From Clostridia bacterium (GTDB lineage: Bacteria; Bacillota; Clostridia; Christensenellales; UBA1242), in the NCBI GenBank assembly GCA_017650795.1, contig JAGCEE010000127.1, forward strand, positions 1 to 26,745: 26,745 nt of DNA, written 5' to 3'. The number at the start of each line of letters is the position of its first letter. The stretch's first letter is position 1. The notes beneath the pieces are model-generated. The model was not told where the DNA came from. It ran no database searches and saw only the letters and a program-made list of their open reading frames with translations. The translations under genes were made by a program, and so were the position numbers. Shown here piece by piece: positions 1 to 10,700 of the stretch.

Positions 1-2
1 CA

Positions 3-68
3 AAGCGAGGCGTTGGTAGACCAAAAGGTACAACTAATTATCATAAAAGAAAACTATCTAGGCACTAA
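3..68 (+). CDS. C-terminal end of an unidentified protein (partial)
   Basis: An open frame enters from the left edge and ends at TAA 66-68. It encodes a short, strongly basic tail containing GRPKGT, an AT-hook-like sequence often found at the ends of DNA-binding or ribosome-associated proteins. A perfect hairpin terminator follows 29 bases later, which supports a real gene end on this strand. Frame 1 is also open (to TAA at 85-87) but gives a less plausible peptide, so the frame choice is uncertain. The function cannot be told from 21 residues. Confidence 0.35.
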   Translation, partial: KRGVGRPKGTTNYHKRKLSRH

Positions 69-97
69 AATCCATTTAATGGCTTAAATAAAAAGCA

Positions 98-136
98 AAA
101 AAAGAATACGATAAATTTAATATCGTATTCTTTTTT
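98..136. terminator. Perfect hairpin terminator, probably bidirectional
   Basis: A 16-bp perfect inverted repeat (98-113 with 121-136, loop AATTTAA) is flanked by A and T runs, so it can terminate transcription from either side. It lies between the rightward gene ending at 68 and the leftward gene ending at 292, a normal place for a shared terminator between converging genes. Confidence 0.8.
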
Positions 137-291
137 AGGCATGCAAGAATAATGCGATTTATGAGCATTTTTCTTATTGTTTAAATAAGTAGCGATGCGA
201 GTTTTTTATTATAAATATAAAAAGTTGTACAAAATAGGTTGTTATTTATTTGCCTTAAAATTGGCATATACAATAACTGTTTTTGCTAATT

Positions 292-1551
292 TTAATATTC
301 TGTTAAGGCATCTGTAAAAATGTAATAACCATCCGAATTGCACTCACATTCTATATATTGATAATTATCTGTTTTAACGTTGGTTAGTAAATCATTAGTG
401 TTGGTGTCGATATTCACTATAATATCGTTAAAATAAACATTAAATTTATTATCTTTTAACATAGTAAATAGTGAAACGCCATCAGATAAGTAATCTAAAT
501 TATCGGCATCTATTGCCTCAAATTTTTTTAATGTATTGTTTGACATGTCAACTTTAAATAATTCTTCAATAATACCATCTTTAAACCAAGACGAATCAGC
601 CTCTGCCGTGGAAATTTGAGAAGAAACACCATCAGAATATTCGTAGTAAGAGGCTGTCACGTTGTTTCCTTGTGGAATAATAAATGCGAATTCGGTGTTT
701 GTTATGGTTAAGTCTTCTTTTGGCATAAACACCATACCACAGTAGTTTTTGGCTTCAATGTTTATTATACCGGTATCTTCTGCATTAAATATAAAGTCTT
801 TAATAATAATTCTTTTGCAAACGTTTTTCATATACGAATAATCATTGTTAAAAGTATTTGTTATTGCATTAAATACGTTTTCTCTTGTTTTGCCAGGGTT
901 GTTGTATCCTTTTGCAATTATATAATCGGCAGTCATATTTAAAAAACTATTTGATTCTGTTTCTGTTAGGCCATAATGGTCTATACCACCAGCATAATAA
1001 GTAATAGTCATATTATCATTTGTCAATGAACTAATACTTTTTGTAAAACTTAGTGCAATTTTAACAGCATCTTCGGATTGTAAATAGTCTTCAGGGAAGT
1101 TGGTAATTGCTATTGTTCCCTGCTGAATTGCACCGTTCATAAGTCCCCAACTAAGTTGGGTATAGTAGTATGATATTTCTTCATTGCTAAATGTATCATC
1201 ATAATAAACATATCGTTCGCCATAAAATTTGTCACCCATAGCACCGGCGCTAGGAGTGTATTTGCCGTTTTCGTAAACGCCGTTAATTCCTGCTGTTATG
1301 CCCATGCCAAATATAGTTATGATTAAAGTGGCAATTAAAACTACGCCAAAAATAATAAGTATAAGCCACCAAAATGCAGCAACAAAACTAACGATTGCAG
1401 ATATTACGGTATGAATCGCTCTGGCAACCTTAGATAATGCTTTTGAAATCTTTTTTGCGCCATTGACTACTTTTTTAGTGCCATTAGAAATTGTACTTGT
1501 AGCATTACTAATGGTTTGTTCTGTTTCTTCTGTTTGATTTTCTTCGTCCAT
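292..1551 (-). CDS. Unknown membrane-anchored protein, 419 aa, next to a VirB6-like gene
   Basis: The family is not recognised. Residues 1-40 are polar and Ser/Thr/Lys-rich. Residues about 46-88 are a long hydrophobic stretch (one or two membrane helices). The remaining about 330 residues are soluble, rich in Asn, Asp, Tyr and Thr, and probably extracytoplasmic. No catalytic motif (CHAP, lysozyme, peptidase) is visible. The start ATG (1549-1551) follows AGGAGG at 1559-1564 with good spacing. The gene lies downstream of, and in the same direction as, the VirB6/TrbL-like gene at 1848-4088, but a terminator and a possible promoter lie between them. By inference it could be an accessory part of a conjugation-like or secretion channel, with the large domain outside the cell. 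That role rests on position only. Confidence 0.75.
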   Translation of the reverse strand: MDEENQTEETEQTISNATSTISNGTKKVVNGAKKISKALSKVARAIHTVISAIVSFVAAFWWLILIIFGVVLIATLIITIFGMGITAGINGVYENGKYTPSAGAMGDKFYGERYVYYDDTFSNEEISYYYTQLSWGLMNGAIQQGTIAITNFPEDYLQSEDAVKIALSFTKSISSLTNDNMTITYYAGGIDHYGLTETESNSFLNMTADYIIAKGYNNPGKTRENVFNAITNTFNNDYSYMKNVCKRIIIKDFIFNAEDTGIINIEAKNYCGMVFMPKEDLTITNTEFAFIIPQGNNVTASYYEYSDGVSSQISTAEADSSWFKDGIIEELFKVDMSNNTLKKFEAIDADNLDYLSDGVSLFTMLKDNKFNVYFNDIIVNIDTNTNDLLTNVKTDNYQYIECECNSDGYYIFTDALTEY

Positions 1552-1572
1552 ATTGGCGCCTCCTTTTTTGCT

Positions 1573-1601
1573 ATTGTATCATTAAATTTTATTTAAATCA
1601 A
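1573..1601 (-). promoter_or_regulatory. Possible promoter for the 292-1551 gene
   Basis: Read on the minus strand, TTGATT (1596-1601) and TACAAT (1573-1578) are separated by 17 bases. The start point would fall close to 1566, leaving only about 15 bases before the start codon, just enough to include the AGGAGG. The very short leader lowers confidence. Confidence 0.35.
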
Positions 1602-1780
1602 GTCATATGTTTTATATTAAATCAAGTTTTGCATATAAGGTTAATGTGTTTGTGTGATGAATTACCATTATTATTGCAAACCATACAATGTTTTTGGTTT
1701 TGCGATAATTTATAGATATTAAAAGAATAAATATATATTTATTACCTTATATATTTTTTTTGTTTTTATCATAACGGTGT

Positions 1781-1819
1781 AAAAAAAAGATGCATCAATA
1801 GTACTTGGTGCATCTTTTT
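1781..1819 (-). terminator. Intrinsic terminator after the VirB6-like gene
   Basis: A hairpin with stem GATGCATCAA (1789-1798) pairing to 1805-1814, with one wobble pair and a six-base loop, is bordered by A8 (1781-1788), which reads as U8 on the minus transcript. It lies 29 bases past the stop of the 1848-4088 gene. Confidence 0.85.
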
Positions 1820-1847
1820 AATAGTTTAAAATTCAAGTCAAAAATTA

Positions 1848-4088
1848 TTATCCCCTATTATTTTGGCCGAAGAATGGAAGTGTGCTTCTAAGTATTCCAG
1901 ACATCACGTTAGTGAAATTGCCAGTAGTTCTTCTAAGCAATCTTCCAGTACGAGAATCGGAGAATCGTCCAAAAGCACGTGCAGTGGCATTTCTTGCATT
2001 TGATAAACCTCGAGTAAATCTGTTTGTTGGCTCGTGGTTGATAACTTGTTGTCTTCTTTGCTGTATTTGTGCTTGTTGTTGATTGATTGGAGCCCTATTC
2101 ATTAAGCCATTTTGTCTATATCTTAGGCCTGCCTCATATCTTGGATCGCCATTAGCATAAGTGCCTGCCGTTCTAAATCTATTAAATGCGGTGCTGTAAT
2201 CAGCAGAACCCTCAGTCAATCCCTCAGCATAACTAGACCTATTAAACAAGTCTCTTTCATGCATATAATTCAACATGTCATCGTTTTCAAATGTGCTTTG
2301 GAATTGACCATTAGCGCCACGATAATTTCCCTCAACAATTGCTCTTCTTGCAGCATTTTCATCGCCACCAAAGTTGTTTCTAATAAACTCTTGACCTTGC
2401 TCGGTTGCAAACATATTGGTTGCAAGTTGATCTCTTTGACCTCGGTTCATTCCTCTAAGTTCTTGGCTCATCGAAGATCTTCTGTTAGCATCCATCCTTG
2501 TGTCGCCAATCGCATTTCGTTGCTGAGTTCTTAATGCACCACGACGTCCCCATTCTATTGTTTTTCCGACGCCATGTGAAGCTAGGCCAATGCCTGTAAG
2601 GCCTGCGCCTCCAATCATTCCGGCAGCCCTAGCGGTCATACCAATACCAGACCTTGCATATTTGTCAATATCGCTTGCAGCCTTTAAAGAGCCCTCGTAA
2701 ACGTCACCACCCTTTTCGGTAAGCACGTTCATTGCTGCTTTTGCAATAGAATTTGCGGCATTTAAACCTGCAATAATAAATAAGGTATATACTAAATAAT
2801 CTAATATTGCTAAGTTAAAGAACTTAAATTGTTGGAAAATTTGGAGAAGTGGAGATATTATATTCATGCCAAACACCATGCCCAAAATTACCAAATATTT
2901 ACCAATAAATTGTTTTCTCCACCTGCCAAGCGAACCATTGTCTAACGGCATAATTGATGCGGCAACCGGCGCGATTATGAAAAGCGCAAATCCCTCAAAT
3001 GCTCTAGCCATAAGTGCCAAGCAGAAGTTGTAGTATAGTCTAGCAATCGCAACCATTGCAACAAATGAAACTATATAATTAAATGTCCAAAGGTCATAGA
3101 AATACCAAACCATCTTAACATTATATTTACTAAAATTCTTTATGCCACTATCTTTACCAATTGTTAAAGCTGGAAGCCATCCAGATCGGTAATAATCACG
3201 ACTAATTTCTGGTGAATTGCTAAGGCTATAACCATTTGGTGGTGCATTTTTTAACTTTGCATTTACACCAAAGCCTATATCAATTACCGTTGCGGCAATT
3301 TCTGGCTCGTTTATAGAACCATCATTTAAAAATCCTAAATTTGTTCCAGTGGCTTTAATTTGCGACAAGTAATCACTACCATACTTTCTAAACCTATTTG
3401 CGCTATAAGCTGATGCCTTAAACACCATTCCGCTAAATGGTTCAGATGTGGTTGGGATTATTTCGCCAAAAATTTCGTAAGCGTAATATGTTTCAATATT
3501 TTCTTTTACAAGAATTTTTGTTGACGATGAAGTCCACTTGTCAAAATATTGATATGCATCAGTTTGTGAAGACGATATGCTTGCTGTCACGTCATCTAAT
3601 ACCACAAGCATTTGATTGCCCAAAAACAAACCAAATAGGCATGCCACAGGAATTATGGCAATGTTTGCTATGGCAATAAAGAAATTTTTTATTATGTTGG
3701 ATTTTGAATTGCCTTTTTCTTTGTCGGGCATATATTCAACACGTATTACTGCGACTATTGTAAATATTATTAGTAGCATTAAACCAAGAATAACAAAAGA
3801 CCAAAATGCAATTCCCAATGCCGAAAAATGGCCACTACCATTGCCGACCACGGCATCTGTTATAATTGAGAACAAAGAATCTTCTGTTGTTTGCTCGCCA
3901 GAAATAATAATTGGATCAAGCCCTGCAAGCTTTCTAAATGCCACTTGAAAAAAGTCTCCAATCGATAAAAGGCATGCTACAAAAAAATAAAGAAATTTTG
4001 GAATTAAAGAAAGAATTTCTAAAATTTTATCAACAAACCAATTATTAAACCAATCCCCATCAAAGAAATCAAAAACACTTAACATCAT
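1848..4088 (-). CDS. VirB6/TrbL-like conjugative transfer membrane protein, 746 aa
   Basis: This is a polytopic membrane protein resembling the VirB6/TrbL-like proteins of Gram-positive conjugative elements (the CD1112 / Mbov_0396 type annotated in ICEs), which form part of the inner-membrane channel of a type IV secretion machine. Hydrophobic segments lie near residues 29-47, 90-115 and 133-157. A soluble loop of about 175 residues follows, then segments near 335-358, 365-381, 396-418 and 425-445. Residues from about 455 to the end form a long hydrophilic tail rich in Arg, Asn, Gln and Gly, probably cytoplasmic, as in TrbL-like proteins. Two ATG codons are adjacent (4083-4088). AGGAGG at 4102-4107 precedes them with somewhat long spacing. 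No ATPase (VirB4/VirD4) or relaxase is seen beside it, so it may be an orphan or relic of an element. The assignment rests on topology and tail composition, not on a diagnostic motif. Confidence 0.6.
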   Translation of the reverse strand: MMLSVFDFFDGDWFNNWFVDKILEILSLIPKFLYFFVACLLSIGDFFQVAFRKLAGLDPIIISGEQTTEDSLFSIITDAVVGNGSGHFSALGIAFWSFVILGLMLLIIFTIVAVIRVEYMPDKEKGNSKSNIIKNFFIAIANIAIIPVACLFGLFLGNQMLVVLDDVTASISSSQTDAYQYFDKWTSSSTKILVKENIETYYAYEIFGEIIPTTSEPFSGMVFKASAYSANRFRKYGSDYLSQIKATGTNLGFLNDGSINEPEIAATVIDIGFGVNAKLKNAPPNGYSLSNSPEISRDYYRSGWLPALTIGKDSGIKNFSKYNVKMVWYFYDLWTFNYIVSFVAMVAIARLYYNFCLALMARAFEGFALFIIAPVAASIMPLDNGSLGRWRKQFIGKYLVILGMVFGMNIISPLLQIFQQFKFFNLAILDYLVYTLFIIAGLNAANSIAKAAMNVLTEKGGDVYEGSLKAASDIDKYARSGIGMTARAAGMIGGAGLTGIGLASHGVGKTIEWGRRGALRTQQRNAIGDTRMDANRRSSMSQELRGMNRGQRDQLATNMFATEQGQEFIRNNFGGDENAARRAIVEGNYRGANGQFQSTFENDDMLNYMHERDLFNRSSYAEGLTEGSADYSTAFNRFRTAGTYANGDPRYEAGLRYRQNGLMNRAPINQQQAQIQQRRQQVINHEPTNRFTRGLSNARNATARAFGRFSDSRTGRLLRRTTGNFTNVMSGILRSTLPFFGQNNRG

Positions 4089-4116
4089 ATTGCTTAGTAT
4101 TCCTCCTTTTAACGAT

Positions 4117-4145
4117 AGTATATCAAAAAGAAAAATATTTGTACA
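4117..4145 (-). promoter_or_regulatory. Promoter for the VirB6-like gene (extended -10)
   Basis: On the minus strand, TGATATACT (a TGn-extended -10; core 4117-4122) lies 17 bases from a weak -35, TGTACA (4140-4145). It sits a few bases upstream of the AGGAGG of the 1848-4088 gene. Confidence 0.5.
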
Positions 4146-4193
4146 TACTTTTTTTACAAAAAAATAAAAATTTTAGCAATCGCCGGTTTTAAG

Positions 4194-4290
4194 CCGGTAG
4201 AAGCGGTGTGGTGTTTAGGGTAAAAGCTCGGTAAAAGCGGTATGTATTTTTTATAAATCTGACACAAAAGCGGTTATGATTTTTTTTAAT
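4194..4290. repeat. Three imperfect direct repeats with an AAGCGGT core
   Basis: AAGCGGT occurs at 4201-4207, 4235-4241 and 4268-4274, spaced 34 and 33 bases apart. Each copy is followed by a TG- and T-rich stretch, and the first two are also preceded by CGGTA. Two GCCGGT copies (4182-4187, 4193-4198) lie just before. The repeats stand out as G+C-rich words in an otherwise A/T-only gap. They could be operator sites in the space between two divergent genes, but no binding protein can be named. Confidence 0.5.
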
Positions 4291-4546
4291 GAAAAGTCCC
4301 CGCGAATAAAAAGACAATATTGTAATTAGCAATAAAAAATTACTAAAAAATCATGTAAAAAATAAATAAAAATAAAAAAATAATGCCATTTTTATATTTG
4401 ACCCAAATTTAAATTTATCAAAAAAAAAATACTCTGATTTTAATTGTTATTCGTATGTATTTGTACACAAAAAATGGCAAATTTATTAACACAAAAAATT
4501 ACATTATTAAAAAAATTATATTTTTTTATAAAAGCCGTTTAATTGT
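4291..4546. other. AT-rich non-coding spacer, no gene seen
   Basis: This is the middle of the 711-base gap between the divergent genes at 4088 and 4800. It is almost entirely A and T with many A-runs. I see no reading frame with a ribosome site, no RNA gene and no strong hairpin. Promoters for the two flanking genes lie at its two sides. Confidence 0.6.
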
Positions 4547-4576
4547 TTGATAAAATAATACAAAAAGTGATAGAAT
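4547..4576 (+). promoter_or_regulatory. Candidate promoter for the giant lipoprotein gene
   Basis: TTGATA (4547-4552) and TAGAAT (4571-4576) are separated by 18 bases, which would start transcription near 4583 and give an untranslated leader of about 217 bases. It is the best match in the gap on this strand, but AT-rich DNA makes chance matches common. Confidence 0.45.
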
Positions 4577-4582
4577 AAAATT

Positions 4583-4799
4583 GTATAAGTATGACCCTGT
4601 AATGTCGGGCTGGGACAACAAAAGTGTAAGCAATACAAACAATATTATTTTAAAACGCTTATTTTGTTTTGTTTGGGTTGGCTTAAAATTAGGGTACATA
4701 AACTATTAGTTTAGCGTAAAGCAACTTGCACATATTGCAATCTTGCTCATGGCGGTAAACAAAACCTGATTATTTTTTCATGAAACAAAGGGGAAGGTT
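4583..4799 (+). promoter_or_regulatory. Long structured 5' leader upstream of the giant gene
   Basis: The leader contains a perfect small hairpin (TAAACT 4699-4704 with AGTTTA 4708-4713) and a two-part hairpin (AGCAA and TTGCA at 4720-4730 pairing to TGCAA and TTGCT at 4736-4747). A G/C-richer patch lies at 4592-4618. It ends with AAGGGG about seven bases before the ATG at 4800. It does not match any riboswitch family I know and has no obvious terminator stem with a U-tract, so a regulatory role is only a possibility. Confidence 0.35.
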
Positions 4800-7700
4800 A
4801 TGAAAAATGTTTTTAAAAAATTATTCTTGCTTTTGGCTTTGGGTGTGTTTTTGGGCATTTTTTCTGCATGTGGCGAAAATCCAGAAGTAAGTTTTAAGCA
4901 AAATTCATATAGAGTATTGGTAGGTGTTGAAATAGAGGTCGGCGACTTTTTAGAATATAGTGGAATAGAAATCGGCGACATAAAACTAATCAGCTCAAAT
5001 CCAGAAACGGTTTATGTTAAACCAAACAACAATTTGGTTTCTATTGGCATTGGTTCTGCGGTAATTACTGCGGAGGGTTTTAGCGGCTCAATGATTGAAA
5101 TAGAAGTTTATGACCTTGGTATAAATTTTGAGTGTCCAACAAACTTAATGTATGATGAAAATTTTGGTGAACTAACATGGGATACTGTTTATTTAGAAAA
5201 TGTGGTTGCAACCGAGTATGAGGTTAAATTAACAACCGGAACGGGCAACTTGGCAATAACAAAAACTTATCAAACAAACACGAACTCTTTAACGATAAAC
5301 AAAGAGGGTGCAATTACGGCATCGGTTAGAGCTCTTGCGAAAAGTGGTATAAATAGTTCAGAATATTCGAGCGAATATTCTTTTACAATTCTTGGAGCGC
5401 CAAGCAATGTTGTGTTTAATGACAATACGAAAAAATTAGAGTGGACGGCTGATTCGTCTATATCTAAATTTAAAGTTAGTGTAAACGGTTTATTAACCGA
5501 AGTTGTCGGCAGAGGAATGTCGCTTGAACTTGCAAATGTTGGCGAATACACAATAGAGGTTAGTTCTTATTCGCCAAATGAAAACGTGTTTGGTAAAAAA
5601 TCTTCTGATGTTCTTGTTTTAACAAGACAAGCAGCACCGAACCTATCTATAATCGATGGCCAAATTGTTTGGACAAACACAAATGGAACAAATGGCTACC
5701 ATGTTTCAGTTTCTGGTCATGCAATAAAAGTATTTAATATAGTAGATAATCTTAGCACAAGTTGTACATATGCATTTAACGACATGTCAGCCGGAGAATA
5801 TAATTTAGCTGTGTATGCTATGGGCGAAAGCGACAACGGCAAATATGATAAAGGTAATCATACCCTACAAAGTCCAACATCAACACTTTCGGGAGTTATT
5901 AAACTACCAGCACCAACCATTGATTTTATAAAGGCGGACTGCAAGATAAATATTGTTGGTGTTGATGTAAGCAGCAATCAACTAATTGAACTTACGGCAT
6001 TTAAAAATGGTATGGCAAATTCAATCAATTTTATAACAAATGGCGAAAAGAGTTTTGTGCTTGATGCTGGTATTTATTCGTTTAAAGCGGTTCGTGTTGC
6101 AAATAAAAGCAAAGAAGTAAACTCAAATGAAAGTAATGAGATAATGGTATATAAGTTTGCAAATGCAAAAAATGTAAGGCAGGCAATTTTAGAAGGAAAT
6201 GTAAACAATCAAAGCGAACCAATTCACGCGATTGGATATGAGGTTGATTATACAATGGCAACCACAATGTATTCTGTACAATATCACAATACCACAACGC
6301 AAGAGGACGTTAGCATAAGTGGTGGCAATTATTCAATAGATAATGTCTTTGCAAATGCTGGTGTTTATAATTTTACAATAACAGCCTCACAATCAGATGA
6401 ATTGGCTGGTAGTGTAAAAAAATACTACATTTCTAGTTCAACCACACCAAACCTTACAATAACCAGATTGGCAGATTTAGTTTTAGTTAACGATGTGGAT
6501 AACAACCAAATCAAATGGGGCGAGATTGATGGCTCAAATATAGTATATACATATGAGCTTATGCTTGGCGACGATGTAGTTGATGAGGGAAACACTGCAA
6601 ACACATTCTTTGCATATCCAAATCAAGTTGGAACGTATACACTTAAAGTATTTGCACAATATGGCATAGATCAAGATGAAAACAATATAGTGTTAAAATC
6701 ATTAAATGTTAGCGAGATAACTTTTGATGTTGAAAAAGTATTAGAAGCGCCAACTCTTAATTTTGTAAAAGAAGGAAACAAATACTATTTAACGGTTGAA
6801 AAAGACGAATGTGCCCAAGATTACGTTTTACAAATAAATGGTAATTATACCGATTTAGTATTTGACATACAAAACAATAGATATGATGTCACAAATTCAC
6901 TGCTTGAAGGAAGTGAATGGTTGTTTGAAGTGACTGCATGCACAAATGGCTATTATTTGCAAAGCGATAGCGCCGATTTGCTTGTCACAAAATTGGTTGC
7001 CCCACAAAGCGTAAACGTTGGTAGTGACGAGAGCTTGTCGGTAAATGACGAAATTCCTTTAGGTGCAAGCGAGGCGATAATAAATGTTAAACCATTAGGC
7101 GAAACGGATTATTTGCAAGATGCATCACTAAACGAGGATATATCTTCGTTTAGCGTAAGAGCAAAATTTGTGGCAGAATTAGAAAAAGTTGATGATAGAT
7201 ATTATATTGACTCCGACTATTTTGAGTTTGTTTTAAATAGAGAAGTAGTTGTTCTTGGTTTTGATGTTGACGAAAGCAGAATAACATTCTCTGGCGATAA
7301 TTCTGAAAACTTTGACAAAATAATCTATTATGCTGACGGCGAAAATAATCCTATAAGCCAAATAAATGTTTTGGAAGAATATGTGAATTTTGCTGATGTT
7401 TTAATGACAGATGGGCTTAGCATTAATGATGGCATAAAAATAGGAATTAAATACAGTATTAAAGATGACTTAACTATAAGCGCAGAAGATGTTGTTAACG
7501 AATACTTTATAAGTTCGGTAAAAACCTTTGGACTAAATATAATAAGCGCAAGTGCAAGAAGCATTGTATGCGCGGAAGAAAATAGCAACTTGGTAGCACA
7601 ACTTTCAATGACAGTTATGGGTGCAACCTATGAAAATAATTCACAATATGTTGGTAAGGTTGGTGAAAAATTAGTTGCTGATTTGTCAGAATTTGTTGCT

Positions 7701-10700
7701 GGTAGTGAGGTGGGCTTTGTAATAAAAGAAACCATGGCAGACCAAACAATAAATGTTTTATATTTTAGTGCAGAAAAACTTGGAAATGTGAATGAACTTG
7801 CCATAGAGCAAGAGGTTTTATCTTATGATGTTCCAGAGATTGCTGGCGGGATAAGTTTAAAAATAAATGGATTAGAAATAAGTGCAACAAATACCCTTGC
7901 AGATGCCTTAAACTCTGGTAATGTTTCGGTTATTGCCCGCCTTATTGGTAAGCAAATTGACAATAAAGTATATTTATCTAGTGATAATACAACCTTTAAT
8001 ATAGAAAGGTTATGTAATTATGATACACTTTTTGCCAATGCAATAACCATAGACTCAGATTTAATTACAATTCAAAAAGAAGATGATGCGGCAATTATAT
8101 ATGCAATAAAATTTGTTGGTGATGACGATGAGTTTGAGATGGAATATCCGGTTTCATCTTTGGATGCGTTGGAAATCGATATTAAAAATGATGGCCTTAT
8201 GGAAGTTATCAACAGCTTGGGCGATAGTAAATGGTTCTATATTAAAAAACTTACAAACAAATCATCAGTAATCGCTGGCGAAGAAACAAATTATCTTGAT
8301 TCCATTTATAGTAGTGCAATTCGAATTAAAATGCTTTCTGCTCCAACAAACTTAGCACTTGCGGTTGTTGGCGATGCTGATATACAATCCGAGATAGAGA
8401 TTTCTTGGCAGTATAGCCAAATAGAAGTAGATGCAGGATTTGAAATTGACCACTATATGTTATCGTTCACATTAAATAACGAATACTTTGGATATGAAGA
8501 AACGACAACAACCAGCATGGCAATAGACGAACTTAGCGCATACTTAAATGAATATGGGAAATGGGGTATAAGCGTTCAGGCTGTTGGAAAAAATGACACA
8601 ATTAGTTCTGTGCCTTGCGAAGAGGTCTACATTAACAGACTTAATCGGTCATCAAAAATAGAAATAAGCAAAACAGGTCTTATTTCGTTTGTTAAAGTAG
8701 ACAATGCAAGTGGCTACATTCTTGAAATAAATTATGTGGCAGAAACCACTTATAATAATTCTGTTGAGCTTACCCAAGAGCAAAACTCATATCAATTATC
8801 ACAACAAGAATTAGAACAAGCATATAATGGCGAAATAATTGTGACATTGTATGCAAAAGGTGATGGTGCAACGTACTTAACCAGCAAGACCATCACAGAA
8901 TTCCAACGCCTTGCTGTGCCAGATGTGGAATTAACAAACAATCTAATTAAAGTATTTAATTATGATGACAAAACAATTATTTATTATGTTGCAACCATAG
9001 GTGGTGTGATTGTTGCCGATGGAGTATTATCCGGAGAGGTAAATGCTGGTGGAACACTAGAAGCAGAATATCCAAAAGAATATGCTTATGATGACAATGG
9101 TGTAAAGGTTCTTGTAAATTTTGATACAAATAAACAAATAGATTTTACTTTCTATTCTTCACATAAACAAGGTGCAGCACTAGACTCCAATACTATAACA
9201 AAACAAGCAACCAAGTTATCAAATTACGATTTAATAGGCTTTAAGCGTGATTTGGTTGATGACGACATTACACATTTATACGTACAAAACAATGATGTAC
9301 TATTTGGCAAAACATATATTTCGGTTTTAAATGTGGATGGTGCTGATCGAGTATTTGTTGCCGGTGGAGAATTAGAGGCAGCTGGTGGAATAATAGATGC
9401 CGAAATAGATGAAACAATTTTATCTAAAATTTCAAATAATTGGCAGGTTGAATATTTTGCCGTTGGTGGAACCATTGGTGATAATGTATATATAGATAGC
9501 CAAATACGTTCAATATCTGGTACAAAACTTGCAACTGTTAGTGGCATCACAACAAATCAAGGAAAACTCGTTTGGGATTCTATTAGTGGTGTATTAAAAT
9601 ACGGTGTTTATAAAAATGGCGAAAAATACTCCGAAGAAGCCATTTGCGAAGAAGCATTTACAGGCTTAGAGGCATCGGAATATGTAATACAAGTTAGAGC
9701 TTATGGAAATATAAATAACGAAGATTATATAACAGAAAACATTGTATTGGATTCAAGTTTGCAAAAAACAGGCGCAACAATAAAAAAGATTCAACAAATA
9801 GAAAATGTAAATTCAAGGCTTGGATTTATAGTCTTTGACGAAATAGACGAATCTGGTAAATATATGCTTGTGCTTTATAGCGATTTAGAATCAAATCCTA
9901 TAAACGAATACGAGTTAGAAAAATTAGAGTTTTCAAATGAAAACGAGACATTTGGTTATTACTTTAATTCAACTTTAAGACAAAAATTATCAGATGGAAA
10001 CACATATTATGCAAAATTCTATTTTAAGGCGACAAACGAGTTTGATATTAGTTCGGATGTCTCTTTAATAGATGTTGGTGGAGAAATTGAAGATTATATA
10101 AAGATTTGTCAATTCTCTACCGATGCAAACAGCATTACATTGTCAAACCCTGTTGATGAGGGAGTAATAGTTTATTCAATCACGAATGCACTATTTGAAA
10201 TGGATCCAAATGCATCTAATGGCTATTTATTAAAGTTGGATGACGAAATTGAATACAAAGAGTCTGCCGATAATCTATTTAGATTAGATGAAGAGGGAGA
10301 TTGGGCGGTTGGTCAGCATAGACTTGCTTATACTCAAATGGGCTCAACCGGAATTGATGCAGAGAGAACAATTTATTTAACACCAGATTTTGGCGAAGAG
10401 ACGCTTGTCACAAAACTAAGCAATGTAGAATTAAAGCTTGCACAATTGCAATCTCCTTCACAAATGCTAATAAATTATAGTTCTGTGTCTGGTGCAGATG
10501 CATATTATGTTTATTACGGCAATAGTAAGACGGTGGAGAAAAATTCTTCAGGATATATTTATCCAGAAGAATTCTCAGTTGGCAACTATGACAGTTTTAG
10601 TGTTAGGCCAATTAACAAGCATAGCGTAAATGTAATAGCCGGAAACAGAATATATTTAACTACAACAATTTGGTTCCCTGATAGTTTATTGCCAGAAAGG

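Noticed and set aside
4583..4799. Cyclic-di-GMP or other known riboswitch before the giant gene
   Set aside because: I could not find the conserved core of any riboswitch class I know; the hairpins alone are not enough.
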